From: Lathyrus oleraceus
Taxonomy: Eukaryota > Streptophyta > Magnoliopsida > Fabales > Fabaceae
Direction: 5' to 3'
DNA length: 64,000 nt
Assembly: GCF_024323335.1 (NCBI RefSeq)
Contig: NC_066584.1
Coordinates: 426,336,319-426,400,318, forward strand
Part shown: one piece after another, positions 11,095 to 20,629 of the stretch
How positions within the stretch are numbered: position 1 is the first letter of the stretch
Layout: each line of letters begins with the position of its first letter
Program-made: the position numbers and the translations under genes
The notes under the pieces: model-generated
Seen by the model: only the letters and a program-made list of their open reading frames with translations
Database searches by the model: none
What the model was told of the DNA's origin: nothing

Positions 11095-12436
11095 TTATGC
11101 GTAGTATTTTTTAACTATGTCTGCGTTCACGGGATGTGGGAAGTCTTCGCTATCCATTGTAGCAAGCATCATGGCTCCACCAGAGAATACCTTTTTAACT
11201 ACAAACGGCCCTTCGTACGTGGGAGTCCATTTGCCTCTAGAATCACCTTGTGGTAGAATGATACGCTTTATTACCAAGTCTCCAATTTGATATACCTGTC
11301 TCTTGACTGTTTTATTAAACGCCTGGGTCATGCGCTTCTGATATACCTGCCCATGACAAACAGCCGCAAGTCTCTTTTCATCAATCAAATTTATCTGATC
11401 GAGTCGAGTCTGAATCCATTCATCCTCATCTAAGCCTGCATCTTTCATAATTCTTAAAGAGGGAATCTGAACTTCCACTGGTAAAATGGCTTCCATTCCG
11501 TAGACTAAAGAGAAAGGAGTTGCCCCTGTCGAAGTGCGCACTGAAGTGCGATAACCATGAAGAGCAAAGGGTAACATCTCATGCCAGTCTTTGTATGTTA
11601 CTGTCATCTTTTGTATGATCTTCTTAATATTCTTATTAGCAACTTCTACGGCGCCATTCATCTTTGGAGAAGAGTTATGGTGTTTTATTTTGAACTGCGT
11701 GCAGAGTTCAGTAATCATCTTGTTGTTCAAATTAGTACCATTATCAGTGATAACTCTTTCAGGAGAGAGCAGGTTTCTCAAATATATATTTGATAGGATC
11801 CATCTTAGAAATCAATAAAGTGGTATGATTCAACATATACTGTCTTAGTCGGCGAGCAGCCCGAGCCAAAGCACAGCAAGTTTTCTCGAGCAGTGAGTAT
11901 CTTGTTTCACAGTCGGTAAACTTTTTGCTAAGGTGGTATATTGCATGCTCTTTTCGGCCAGACTCGTCATGTTGCCCCAGCACACACCCCATTGAATTTT
12001 CTAATACGGTCAAATACATGATTAGAGGTCTTCCTTCAACTGGTGGCATCAGAATTGGAGGTTTTTGGGGATACTTCTTGATTTTGTCAAAAGCTTCTTG
12101 ACATTCATCATTCCATATTATCTCTTGATTTTTCCCAGTAGTTTGAAGATGGGTTTGCAAGTAGCAATCAAATGGGAGATAAATCGGGCAATGTAATTTA
12201 AGCGTCCCAAGAAACCTCTGACTTCCTTCTTGTCCACTTCAGTACCCAGATTTACAATTTCAATTGATTCCTCATGCGGCTGTATAGTCTTTTCCTCTTG
12301 CAGTAACAGTCTGGCAAGCTCTCCAGGTACTTCACAATCTTCCTCACTTCCATCCTCGGCTTGGTAGATCGGATTTTCAAAGCCATAATGAACAGTAACA
12401 GAATTATTATCAACAGGATCCAGAGTGGATATGGAT
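11095..12436 (-). pseudogene. Reduced pol of element A: RT edge, RNase H part, integrase C-terminal half
   Basis: Exon 2 opens at 12436 and reads through the pre-RT linker to GTEVDKKEV near 12240. It then passes directly into the RT connection motif RGFLGRLNYIARF; the catalytic RT core with its aspartates is absent between these points. A frame change near 12130-12150 leads into an RNase H-like block (11790-12140; NDECQEAFDKIKK, then HAIYHLSKKF and a terminal DPIKYIFEKPAL). Near 11770 this block is fused, out of frame, to integrase from VITDNGTN onward. The segment 11095-11781 stays open for 228 residues and includes the second Asp of the integrase triad (TDNG), a candidate Glu (AVEVANKN) and the C-terminal domain to the natural end. 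The first integrase Asp and the zinc-binding domain are lost. It cannot encode active RT or integrase. Confidence 0.82.
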
Positions 12437-12680
12437 CTGCAATTTGTTACGTGAGTGTGTGTAAGAAAGCATAGCTTGTTTAAAAGATGACAGGAAAGAT
12501 AAAGAGCGCAATATTTGAATGCAAACAGTCCATTGATTTATTGAATGTGGATATGCTTATGAAAATGACAAAACCCTTAACAAATTAGCTATTTGTGCCC
12601 CGGGCATAGACACAATGCTTTAAGAAGTTCAATCGTAAAAATTAAAAATTTGCAACACTAAAATAGGCAATAACAATTAC
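12437..12680 (-). other. Predicted Ogre-type intron between gag-pro and pol of element A
   Basis: The gag-pro frame ends FSQE-stop at 12677. The minus strand has a donor GA|GTAATT with the GT at 12680-12679, and a pyrimidine-rich acceptor ending TTGCAG| at 12437. Joining 12681 to 12436 removes 244 nt, recreates a Glu codon across the junction and continues in frame as SISTLDPVDNN into the pol linker. A spliced intron at this point is established for Ogre elements; that splicing occurs here is inference from the sequence. Confidence 0.75.
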
Positions 12681-15619
12681 TCCTGACTAAAGGAAATCGG
12701 GATAGTGTCTTCAGCCTTCCAATTATTGAGTCCGTCACCAATTGTTGGGAAAATCCAGCTATCCAAGTCGCAATCGCTATCAGCATCTTCTACAGCATTA
12801 ATCTGATCTTTGACTGCCTTTTCAGAACTAAATCCCAGGCCAAATCTATCAGACTTGTACGGTACGTTGATCGGTTGACCCCAGCCAGTACGACCACCAT
12901 CTTCGACCACGGCTTGAGCGTCTTTCAGAGAAGTCATAGCAGGAGGAGCACGAATAACCTTGGGCACATGGGAAGTTGGCTTAAGGACAGGGCTGGTCGG
13001 AGGAACTACTTCAAATGACTGAGAAGGAGTCTCAAAGAATTTGCCATCCATCTCGACGTATCTGAAGGTATGCACACTACTGACAATATACTCTTCTTCT
13101 CCACACACAGTGACAATCTTACCCTCTATTGGATACCTCAGCTTTTGATGGAGAGACGAAGCTACAACACTTGCCCCATGAATCCAAGGGCGTCCCAACA
13201 AGCAGGAATAGGCAGGACGAATGTTCATTACGTGAAAGGTAGTGTTGAAGACTTGAGGTCCTATCTTGATAGGGAGAACCACTTCACCATGGACAACAGT
13301 CTTCGCACCATCATAAGCACGCACCACAACGTCACTAGGCTTCAGCTCAATGCTTTTACAGTCAAGTTTATCGAGTACAGCTTTCGGTAGCACATTCAAA
13401 GAAGAGCCATTATCGATCAACACATGAGACAAGGTGATCCCCTTACACTCAATGGAGATATGCAGAGCTTTATTGTGATTCTTTCCTGCTGGTGTCAGGT
13501 CAGCATCGGAAAAGCCTAGGCCATTGTCAACAGCCAAGTGAGCAACATAATTTTCGAACTGATCGACGGATGTCTCCTGAGGTACATGAGCGGTCTTCAA
13601 GAATTTTATCAATGCATTGGCATGAGATTCAGAAGATAACAACAAGGATAACATCGAAATTTTAGACGGAGTATGCCCCAACTGTTCTACCACATCAAAA
13701 TCACTCTTGCGGATGATTTTCAGCATTTCTTCCATTTCCTGTTTGGCAACATCTTCGGTAGTAACTTCGACTGGTGTCCTTGACTGAGAAGGATTGATTA
13801 CTGGTTCCTTTGCTCGAGTTTCAGGGATGGGAGGTGAGATTTCTGGAGAAAAGATCCTTCCGCTTCGAGTAATTTTACTAGTCCCAACAATGTCAACGTC
13901 ATTAGGATTAGTAGAATTATCATCTTGCTTTATGCCGTGGATGAAAACATCCCCTCCATAATTCCACGGAATGGCTTTGCTTGAGGAATACGATACTGGG
14001 CCAGGTGCAGTAATAATTAGGGGAGCTACCCTGGGCTCAGCAGTAATCTTCACAGGCACTCTAGTAGCGGTAATCTTCACTGGAACTTTGGATCTGGCAA
14101 TCACAGATATTTCTTCAATAGGGTTTTCCACCTTAGGAATCTTTTCAAAGAGAATTGTACGATCATCCATCAGCCGTTGAATACCATTCCTCAACTTTAA
14201 GCAATCATTGGGTCGGAGTATACAGAGATCGCAATTTTCAGCACAACCTGGAAATAAACCAGCTTGCAATAAATTCTTCTTGATGATCAGGAGAGGAGAT
14301 GCTAAGTCAGCTATATTAGAAATGTGAGAATTGTCATCCGCAACATTAACAGTCTTGTCATGATTAGGCATAGAAGCAGTGATGACATTAGGAGTCTCCG
14401 GAGGATCAAATTCAATTTCTCCAGCGTCGATCATATCCTGAATCTTATTCTTCAACAACCAACAATCGTTTGTATCATGCCCGGGGCTATTGGAGTGATA
14501 TGCACACCTGGCATTGGGATTATAACGAGGAGAAGTAGTGTTGGGATTTACAGGAGGACCTCTGAGGGTAATTAAATATGCTTTTAGCATACCCTGCAGT
14601 GCTTGTGCTAAAGTCATATTGATCTTCGTAAACTGTCTTCTCGGCCTGTCTTGTCTGTGTTGGAAGTTTTGAGATGGCGGTGCTGTAATTGTAACTGCTC
14701 CAACAGTATGGTCACGATTTTTCTTGTTATGACCCCTTTGACCGTACACAGCATTTGATTCGTTCCTCCCCTGATAGGACTTTTTGGTGCTTGCAGAGGT
14801 AGCCACCTGTATCTTTCCACTTCGAATGCCACTTTCAACACGTTCACCCGTTAATATAAGTTCAGTGAAACCCGATGAGGAACTTCCCAATAGATGGTTG
14901 TAGAATGGGCCAGTCAGTGTACCCATGAACATGTCCACTAATTCTCGATCAGTCATAGGGGGTTTGACTCTGCCAGCCAAATCTCTCCATTTTTGAGCAT
15001 ATTCTTTGAAGCTTTCTTTAGATCCCATAGTCATATTCTGCAATTGTAGCCGAGTAAGCGCCAATTCAGAATTATACTGGTAGTGCTTGTAGAAAGCTTT
15101 CGCTAAATCAGTCCAGGTGTGGATGTTAGAGCTCTCGAGCTGATAATACCACTCTAACTGTGTGCCAGACAGACTCTGTTGGAAGAAATGGATCCATAGC
15201 TTCCTATCAGTGGTATACGGTTGAATTTTTCTCACATAAGCTCTCAGATGCATCTGAGGACAAGACGCACCATCATACTTAGTGAAAGCGGGGACCTTGA
15301 ATTTGTGGGGAATGACCACATCAGAGACCAGACCTAAGCCTTCGAAATCCAGACCGGGCGCCTTTTGACCCTCCATAGCTAGCATGCGTTCTTCCAGCAA
15401 CTTATACTTATCATCTTTTGGAGAGTACTGTTCATTTTCATAATCTTCATCGTCGTCCTCAGGGTTGAAAGGATCAGCATTTTCCTCTTCCGAATCATTT
15501 TCTGTCTCCTCTTCGTGATCCTTCAGAATTCTAATCTTGACTCCTGCGGCCTGTCCTTTAAGCCTTCTTCCCGGGTTAATGTAACTCACAGCTTTCTTGT
15601 CTTTCTTCTTCTCGAGCAA
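12677..15619 (-). CDS. Gag-protease polyprotein of Ogre-like element A
   Basis: 980 open codons. An acidic N-terminal stretch (about residues 35-70) precedes a retrotransposon gag domain (about 100-270) with the usual W/F-rich core (WIHFFQQSLSGTQLEWYY). A finger-like motif follows, Cys372-x2-His375-x5-His381-x4-Cys386. The aspartic protease region is centred on LIDNGSSLNV with catalytic Asp at residue 736; Asn after the Asp replaces the commoner Ser or Thr. Near the end is a glycine-rich G-patch-like stretch (GWGQPINV, RFGLGF), also usual here. The frame has no ATG at 15619 (TTG). The natural start is probably the ATG at 15721 (MALEQTVKDLQ), in the same frame but followed by two TAG codons. 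Gag would package element RNA in cytoplasmic particles and the protease would cleave the polyprotein. Confidence 0.88.
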   Translation of the reverse strand: MLEKKKDKKAVSYINPGRRLKGQAAGVKIRILKDHEEETENDSEEENADPFNPEDDDEDYENEQYSPKDDKYKLLEERMLAMEGQKAPGLDFEGLGLVSDVVIPHKFKVPAFTKYDGASCPQMHLRAYVRKIQPYTTDRKLWIHFFQQSLSGTQLEWYYQLESSNIHTWTDLAKAFYKHYQYNSELALTRLQLQNMTMGSKESFKEYAQKWRDLAGRVKPPMTDRELVDMFMGTLTGPFYNHLLGSSSSGFTELILTGERVESGIRSGKIQVATSASTKKSYQGRNESNAVYGQRGHNKKNRDHTVGAVTITAPPSQNFQHRQDRPRRQFTKINMTLAQALQGMLKAYLITLRGPPVNPNTTSPRYNPNARCAYHSNSPGHDTNDCWLLKNKIQDMIDAGEIEFDPPETPNVITASMPNHDKTVNVADDNSHISNIADLASPLLIIKKNLLQAGLFPGCAENCDLCILRPNDCLKLRNGIQRLMDDRTILFEKIPKVENPIEEISVIARSKVPVKITATRVPVKITAEPRVAPLIITAPGPVSYSSSKAIPWNYGGDVFIHGIKQDDNSTNPNDVDIVGTSKITRSGRIFSPEISPPIPETRAKEPVINPSQSRTPVEVTTEDVAKQEMEEMLKIIRKSDFDVVEQLGHTPSKISMLSLLLSSESHANALIKFLKTAHVPQETSVDQFENYVAHLAVDNGLGFSDADLTPAGKNHNKALHISIECKGITLSHVLIDNGSSLNVLPKAVLDKLDCKSIELKPSDVVVRAYDGAKTVVHGEVVLPIKIGPQVFNTTFHVMNIRPAYSCLLGRPWIHGASVVASSLHQKLRYPIEGKIVTVCGEEEYIVSSVHTFRYVEMDGKFFETPSQSFEVVPPTSPVLKPTSHVPKVIRAPPAMTSLKDAQAVVEDGGRTGWGQPINVPYKSDRFGLGFSSEKAVKDQINAVEDADSDCDLDSWIFPTIGDGLNNWKAEDTIPISFSQE

Positions 15620-15928
15620 GAGAGCCTTCAGCTCATCCTACCCCTTGGATAAGTTCAAGATCATCTCCTAGAATTGAGCATTCTGAGCCTGGAGATCTTT
15701 GACAGTTTGTTCGAGAGCCATTTTTCTGTTTAGAAGGAAGACCGTGAGAACATTGATCCTTTAGAATACCTGTTATGCGATGTTATGTTATGTTATGCAA
15801 TGTATGAAATGTTTTCAAGGACTTTCGGGATTTAACTTTGCGTAAACCACCAAAAAAAAGGGAACTTTTATTAATAATTTCTTTAATCGATGTTCGTTAC
15901 AAAAAAATAATAACAATACAATGAAAGT
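15620..15928 (-). other. Start of gag and ORF1-gag spacer of element A
   Basis: The probable gag start ATG is at 15721-15719. Two in-frame TAG codons lie between it and 15619, after residues QNAQF and LSKG. From 15722 to 15928 I see no coding sequence; a short TATGT repeat (about 15780-15800) is the only structure. Confidence 0.6.
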
Positions 15929-16172
15929 TCAAGTCTCCCAGGGACGGCTTCTTTTTGGGCGGAGATATGCATTGAGTCTTCGTTCCTCATTAAGTTGGCT
16001 GGTGAGCTCTAATACTTTCTTCCTTTCTGCACCGAACTGAGTTTCAAAAGTATCCCTTTCCTCTCTCAACTGGATCCAGGACTTCTTCAATTCTTCAACA
16101 TTGGTAGGCATATCTGGATAAGGAATGATCTGAGGGGCACCTCCTTCAACTTTTGGTTCGACAATCAGATTG
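15929..16172 (-). pseudogene. C-terminal part of ORF1 of element A, in a shifted frame
   Basis: After ORF1 stops at 16165 (MPYLAI-stop), the next frame reads CNLIVEPKVEGGAPQ and continues through a charged, heptad-rich stretch (VEELKKSWIQLREERD) to a stop at 15929. The region is predicted coiled coil by eye. The two frames overlap at about 16165-16172, so a single-base indel is the simplest explanation for the break. The tail adds about 80 residues. Confidence 0.65.
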
Positions 16173-17250
16173 CAAGATATGGCATGGTAAGCTCACGAGC
16201 TCTGGCGCGTACCCATCTGAGATAAGGTTCCATAGGAATAGAGTTTTTCTGTCCTAAAGTACTTCTTTTCACCATGCCCCAAGCTCGTACAAACCTTTCA
16301 CGGAGACCTTGAGAGTCGTTGTCATAGTCAAACACAGTGCCTTGAATAATTATTTCATGTGGACCGTCTCTTCTAGCATAACCGAACTGACGTAGGGCTA
16401 AAGCTGGGTTATAAGTAATACCTCCTCTTATCCCCAGGAGTGGTACGTTAGAGAATTCTCCACAACGGTCAATGATGATAACATTTTCTTTGGGTTGAGG
16501 ACACCAATGGATGTCTGACTGGGAGAGCGACATTATCCTTTGAGACCATTTCAAATTTTGCTCATTCTTTAAGACTGATTGAGGAAGGTGCGAAATAAAC
16601 CACCTAGATAATAAAGGTACGCAGCACATGAGAGTCCCTTGCCTTTTCATAGTACGAGTGTGAAGGGAATGCAAAATGTCTCCAAGCAAGGTAGGCACAG
16701 GGTTATGAGTGAGAAATATCCTAACAGCATTCATGTCTATGAATTGATCCGGGTTAGGAAATAGCACCAAACCATAGATTAGTAATGCTAGAACATCTTC
16801 GAAAGCATGAATATTCATAACTTTTAGGAATTCTCGGGCCTTATTTATCAGAAATTTGGCAAGTAAACCCTTAACTCCACTTCTTGTTACCCAATTAGTT
16901 TCAATGTCGGACTTTGTCATGTGTAAAGCCGCAGCGACTTCTTCAGACTTCAGAATCTTTTCTAAACCACTGAAAGGTGTTTGATAAAGGATAGGTATCC
17001 CAAGCAGCCTAGAGAATTCTTCTAATGTGGGTACCAACTGATAATCTGGGAAGGTGAAGCAATGATGTTTAGGATCGAAGAACTGGAATAGAACTCTCAT
17101 CATATCTTCTTTGAAACCGGTAGTAGCTAAGTTGAGGAGAGAACCATGTTTCTTGATGAACTGAGCATGATCGGGCAGTTCTGACACTAAATCCTTGAGT
17201 TGAGGGGAGGTCGCTACAAAATTGATCCGGATGGTCTTCCTGGAAGCCAT
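16165..17250 (-). CDS. ORF1 protein of Ogre-like element A
   Basis: 361 codons beginning with ATG at 17250 (MASRKTIRINF), the first coding region after the leader and upstream of gag. An ORF in this position is diagnostic of Ogre elements. Its sequence has the look of a plant-mobile-domain-like protein (FKEDMMRVLFQFFDP, then FPDYQLVPTLEEFSRLLGIP, and PLLSRWFISHLP further on). That similarity is known for the family but I could not search it. Its function in the retrotransposon cycle is not established. There is no signal peptide or membrane segment. The frame stops early at 16165; the coiled-coil C-terminus continues in another frame. Confidence 0.8.
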   Translation of the reverse strand: MASRKTIRINFVATSPQLKDLVSELPDHAQFIKKHGSLLNLATTGFKEDMMRVLFQFFDPKHHCFTFPDYQLVPTLEEFSRLLGIPILYQTPFSGLEKILKSEEVAAALHMTKSDIETNWVTRSGVKGLLAKFLINKAREFLKVMNIHAFEDVLALLIYGLVLFPNPDQFIDMNAVRIFLTHNPVPTLLGDILHSLHTRTMKRQGTLMCCVPLLSRWFISHLPQSVLKNEQNLKWSQRIMSLSQSDIHWCPQPKENVIIIDRCGEFSNVPLLGIRGGITYNPALALRQFGYARRDGPHEIIIQGTVFDYDNDSQGLRERFVRAWGMVKRSTLGQKNSIPMEPYLRWVRARARELTMPYLAI

Positions 17251-17954
17251 AGCCTGTTTAACAGAGCAAAGTTAAACCCCTAAGTCCTTGAAATGGTTAG
17301 TACAATGTCATGATGTTATGATGTTATGATGTTATGTAAGTAACAAACACAAACAAGTCACACCGCAATCATTCCTAGGTTTTTAAGGCTTGCATGAGTT
17401 CCATAGGTAAGTACCCTCCCCACTGAAGTTTGGTTGGTTCCACCTATCCTAGAATAGTAACCGGGTTCTAGAAGGATCTCAAATCATCGACCTTTCCTTA
17501 AGTCCACTTCAGTGCAACACCAAGCGGTTGACCAAAATTTCCCTAAAGTCCAATCTCAAATAGTGTAGTATCGAGTATCAACCAACCCCAGTCGGAACCG
17601 AAGTCAGTTATCTCACTACTTTCTAATGGCTAGGATGAGTCAATTAGGGTTCTAAAGGTCTGGTTAATGCTTTGATGACACCACGCAGACGCCAAATTTT
17701 TCCTCAGGTAAACATGAGGAACATCAGGACATCTAAAGTGTCACATTAACCGTAGCCATCATTTTAACCATTCCAGTATACGCTGGACAGACGCGATGAT
17801 CTCTCGCTACTTACCTAAGGTACACTAGATCCGGGTGTAGGATCTTTCACTCAAGCATAGAATACCCAAACAATCCCTTAAAAGTAAATCAGCTGAAGGA
17901 ACAATTCGAAAACATAAATGACCTTTTTTTTTTAAGGTAACCTCTCTTTTTAAG
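17251..17954 (-). other. 5' leader of element A
   Basis: Untranslated region between the primer site and ORF1. No repeats of note beyond a short ATGTTATG run at 17308-17335 and an 8-T stretch at 17922-17935. Confidence 0.65.
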
Positions 17955-17972
17955 TCCCCAGCAGAGTCGCCA
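17955..17972 (-). other. Primer binding site of element A (tRNA-Arg type)
   Basis: On the minus strand TGGCGACTCTGCTGGGGA, four bases inside the 5' LTR. It is the Ogre-type site, attributed in the literature to tRNA-Arg, and begins with the TGG complementary to a tRNA CCA end. Confidence 0.85.
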
Positions 17973-17976
17973 GTTC

Positions 17977-19843
17977 TGTCATACAGTGAACTGACTTTTC
18001 TGTTTTGTTTTGAAAAACAATGTCGCGGATAGCAAGAGTCGCCACCGACTTTTCTTTTATCCAATAAGGAAAGGCGGAAAAGAACAGGAAAGACCTTGAT
18101 TAGATTTTGGGTTCGGGAGGTACATTATACAAAGGGAAGGTGTTAGCACCCTTTGTATCCATGGTTATCCATGGGCTCTTAATTGCTTAGCTCACTTATG
18201 TTTTCCTTGTTCGAGAAAGTGTTTGAGAAATGTGGTGTGTTTAGAAAATGTTTTGAAAGGAGAGCTTAACTTTATAATGATTCTTGTACGAATGTATACA
18301 AAGTGTTTATCTCGTTTGATTTTGAAAGATGTTTAGAAAAATATAACTCGACGATGATTCTGGTGCGAATGTATGCCAAGTGGTGATTTTCTAAAAGATG
18401 TTTTGAAAAGTATGAGGTGTGAAAAGTATTTTAAGCTGCGAGCAAGCATTTAAGAGTTATACCTGACCAAGGTCTTTATAGGTATTTCCTATCCTTAGGA
18501 GGGTAAAACTGTCCTTACTATTGAGAAGTAAGTAGTCTTATCCTTTGGATGTAAAGGGACATCGTAGGGTCGTCGATTGGTCATTGAAGGCAACATTTGT
18601 AAGGATACCTTAGCATTCGAAGGGACGATCATCATTTAACCGTAGGCTACCACGAAGGGTCATCGAGGGACAAAGTCATGTATTCGAAGGTAACATTTGA
18701 GGGACTATGATGATTTAACCGAAGGGTCTTTGCTAAGGGTATCCTTACATTCGCGGGACATGGCCGTAATATCGTAAGGCAACAAAGAGAGGGCCCAAAT
18801 CATATGTTCGAAGGCAATGTAATCAGTCAAGTAATTAAAATGAATCTTCACAAGGGTATCCGACAAATAAAGTGGAATACCCAGCAAACTGTCTCTTCAG
18901 GAGTATGTGAACCCTTACAAAATTCAACAAACGGGTTAGAATGGTTGCACCAAACAAAAGAATCACAGCAATAATAGTGTCAGGCAAGCAGCGTGTAAAT
19001 GCAATAGGAAACATGTCAATCAAGTACAGAACAGATTAGAATGCAAATGGAAAAAACAAATACTGTCATGTTCGCTACTGCCTCGCCTAGCGAAGGCTTG
19101 GCGAACCCTCGCTACATGTTTGCTCAGCGAAGTGCTGGTGAACGGCTGCTGGTTCTGGGTTCTCCTTTGATAACAGTGCGATTTCCGGAACCCCAAACCC
19201 TATGGCATCCATTACAGAAATTACATGGTTAAACATTCAAGATATTATGTTACACATTCATGCATACTTAAACCCATATGCAAAACCTAATGAGAAATTC
19301 AATCATAATGCCTCATGTATTTGCAGATATCAAATTAGGAGCATAAAATTAGTGGGGGTGGGGCAAACCTGTTTGCAATTGAGTTAGGCGGAGGTAACCT
19401 TTGTGCAAATGAGTTTCCTTCGGGGTATCCGGGGGTTACTCTGAATTCTCTTCGTTAGCCTCCAGGGTTTTTCCGGTTGCCTCTGTTAGGGTTTGCTTGT
19501 TCCCTCTCTGTCCACCGTATGTCCATCTGTGTCTCCTCTTCTCTGTGTGAAGTTCTGGTATTTATAATAGTTGTGTCTTGGTGGGCTCAGAATTAAGCCC
19601 AAAATTTTCTGGTATTCGTGAGCTCGCTAGGCAAGTGAGGTAGCGAAGGATTCGCTAGGCGAGCAGCTAGCGAAGGAATGACGCGTGGGCTTCGCCTAGC
19701 GAGCATGCCAGTTTAGGTCATCTTCTGGATTTGGTAACCTGTGCGCTGGACCCTTGTTCCTTTAACATTAATGTCTTGAACATGGATTAGAATGTCTTGA
19801 AAAATGTCCTGAAAACTTAACGGGCAAATTTTGGGGTATGACA
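17977..19843 (-). repeat. 5' LTR of element A
   Basis: 1867 bp, bounded like its partner by TGTCATAC and GTATGACA and followed by the second CAATG at 19844-19848. The promoter side is at the high-coordinate end. Palindromes of the CGCTAGGCG type cluster at about 19623-19703, upstream of the TATA box, with one more in the transcribed part at 19083-19093. Confidence 0.92.
19559..19566 (-). promoter_or_regulatory. Candidate TATA box in the 5' LTR of element A
   Basis: Minus strand TATAAATA within CTATTATAAATACCAG, about 280 bp into the LTR, followed by a pyrimidine/purine-mixed leader. The palindrome cluster lies 60-140 bp upstream. The equivalent site in the other LTR is near 8299-8306. Confidence 0.6.
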
Positions 19844-19848
19844 CAATG

Positions 19849-20609
19849 CATGATGACGAATGCAGATGCAATGACATATATGAATGGATACGATGCATTT
19901 TTTGTGTTTTAGTATGCAAATAAAATGCAACGCAGGTAGTTAGGATCTGGGATAACATGAGTAACATAGAACACCCTACTAGGTAGGCTCCTTAACATAT
20001 AGTTATAGGATTTCTACCCGTAAACCCACTCACGGGATAGTTTCTACATTTTTGATAAGGTTCCCAGAGTCATGGACCATAATCGTATCAACGTCATGCA
20101 ACAGGCTAGCCGCTTTATGACTAGAGTGACGAAAGGCCTCTTCTGTACGGGGTTTTCATGTCGGGTGCAACAAGGAGAGGCTTTTGGAGTCCAACATTAC
20201 ACAACCACCAAAGCAGAAACTGGTTCTAAGAGGGGCTCCTAGAGTCATGGACCCTTCATGAATCAGCGTCATGCGACAGGCTGGCTGTCTTATAACGAGA
20301 TCTACAAATAGGTCTACTCTAGGGGAGTCTTCATGCTAGGCACGCAAGGAGTGGACCTTAGGGACTAACACTACACAACTTCCAATTCTAAACTTATGTG
20401 TTCTCTCTTCTTTCTCCAAACCTCGGGTGTAAAGCTTTATTCTTGATATTAAAATCACAACACCCACACATAGATATATATACAGATATAAAAATATGGT
20501 AAAGCAAGGATAAAGAAAGCATATAACAAAGGAGAAAAGAGAAAAGCAAAGCTAACACACAAACAAAAACCTAACTAAACTAGGGTTGACTCACTTAAGG
20601 ATGTTCCTT
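19849..20609 (-). other. 5' leader of element B (copy 1) with a diverged duplication
   Basis: No coding frame recognised. Two related blocks of about 150-190 bp, at about 20070-20215 and 20235-20390, share AGAGTCATGGACC, CGTCATGC and CACTACACAAC-like phrases. This sequence continues 6690 once A is removed. Confidence 0.6.
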
Positions 20610-20627
20610 TCCCCAACAGAGTCGCCA
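20610..20627 (-). other. Primer binding site of element B (tRNA-Arg type)
   Basis: Minus strand TGGCGACTCTGTTGGGGA, two bases inside the LTR beginning at 20630. It differs at one base from the site of element A. Confidence 0.85.
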
Positions 20628-20629
20628 TC

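Larger units (their letters stand above)
6695..19843 (-). mobile_element. Ogre-like LTR retrotransposon A, nested in B, pol-deleted
   Basis: Complete 13.1-kb element with two LTRs (6695-8603 and 17977-19843), 5-bp TSD CAATG and a primer site at 17955-17972. In minus-strand order: 5' LTR, leader, ORF1 (17250-15929), gag-protease (15721-12677), intron (12680-12437), reduced pol (12436-11095), 3' UTR with tandem repeats, 3' LTR. ORF1 upstream of gag plus an intron between protease and pol are the published hallmarks of Ogre elements. Most of reverse transcriptase, part of RNase H and the first half of integrase are missing, so it could move only with help from a complete relative. Confidence 0.9.
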
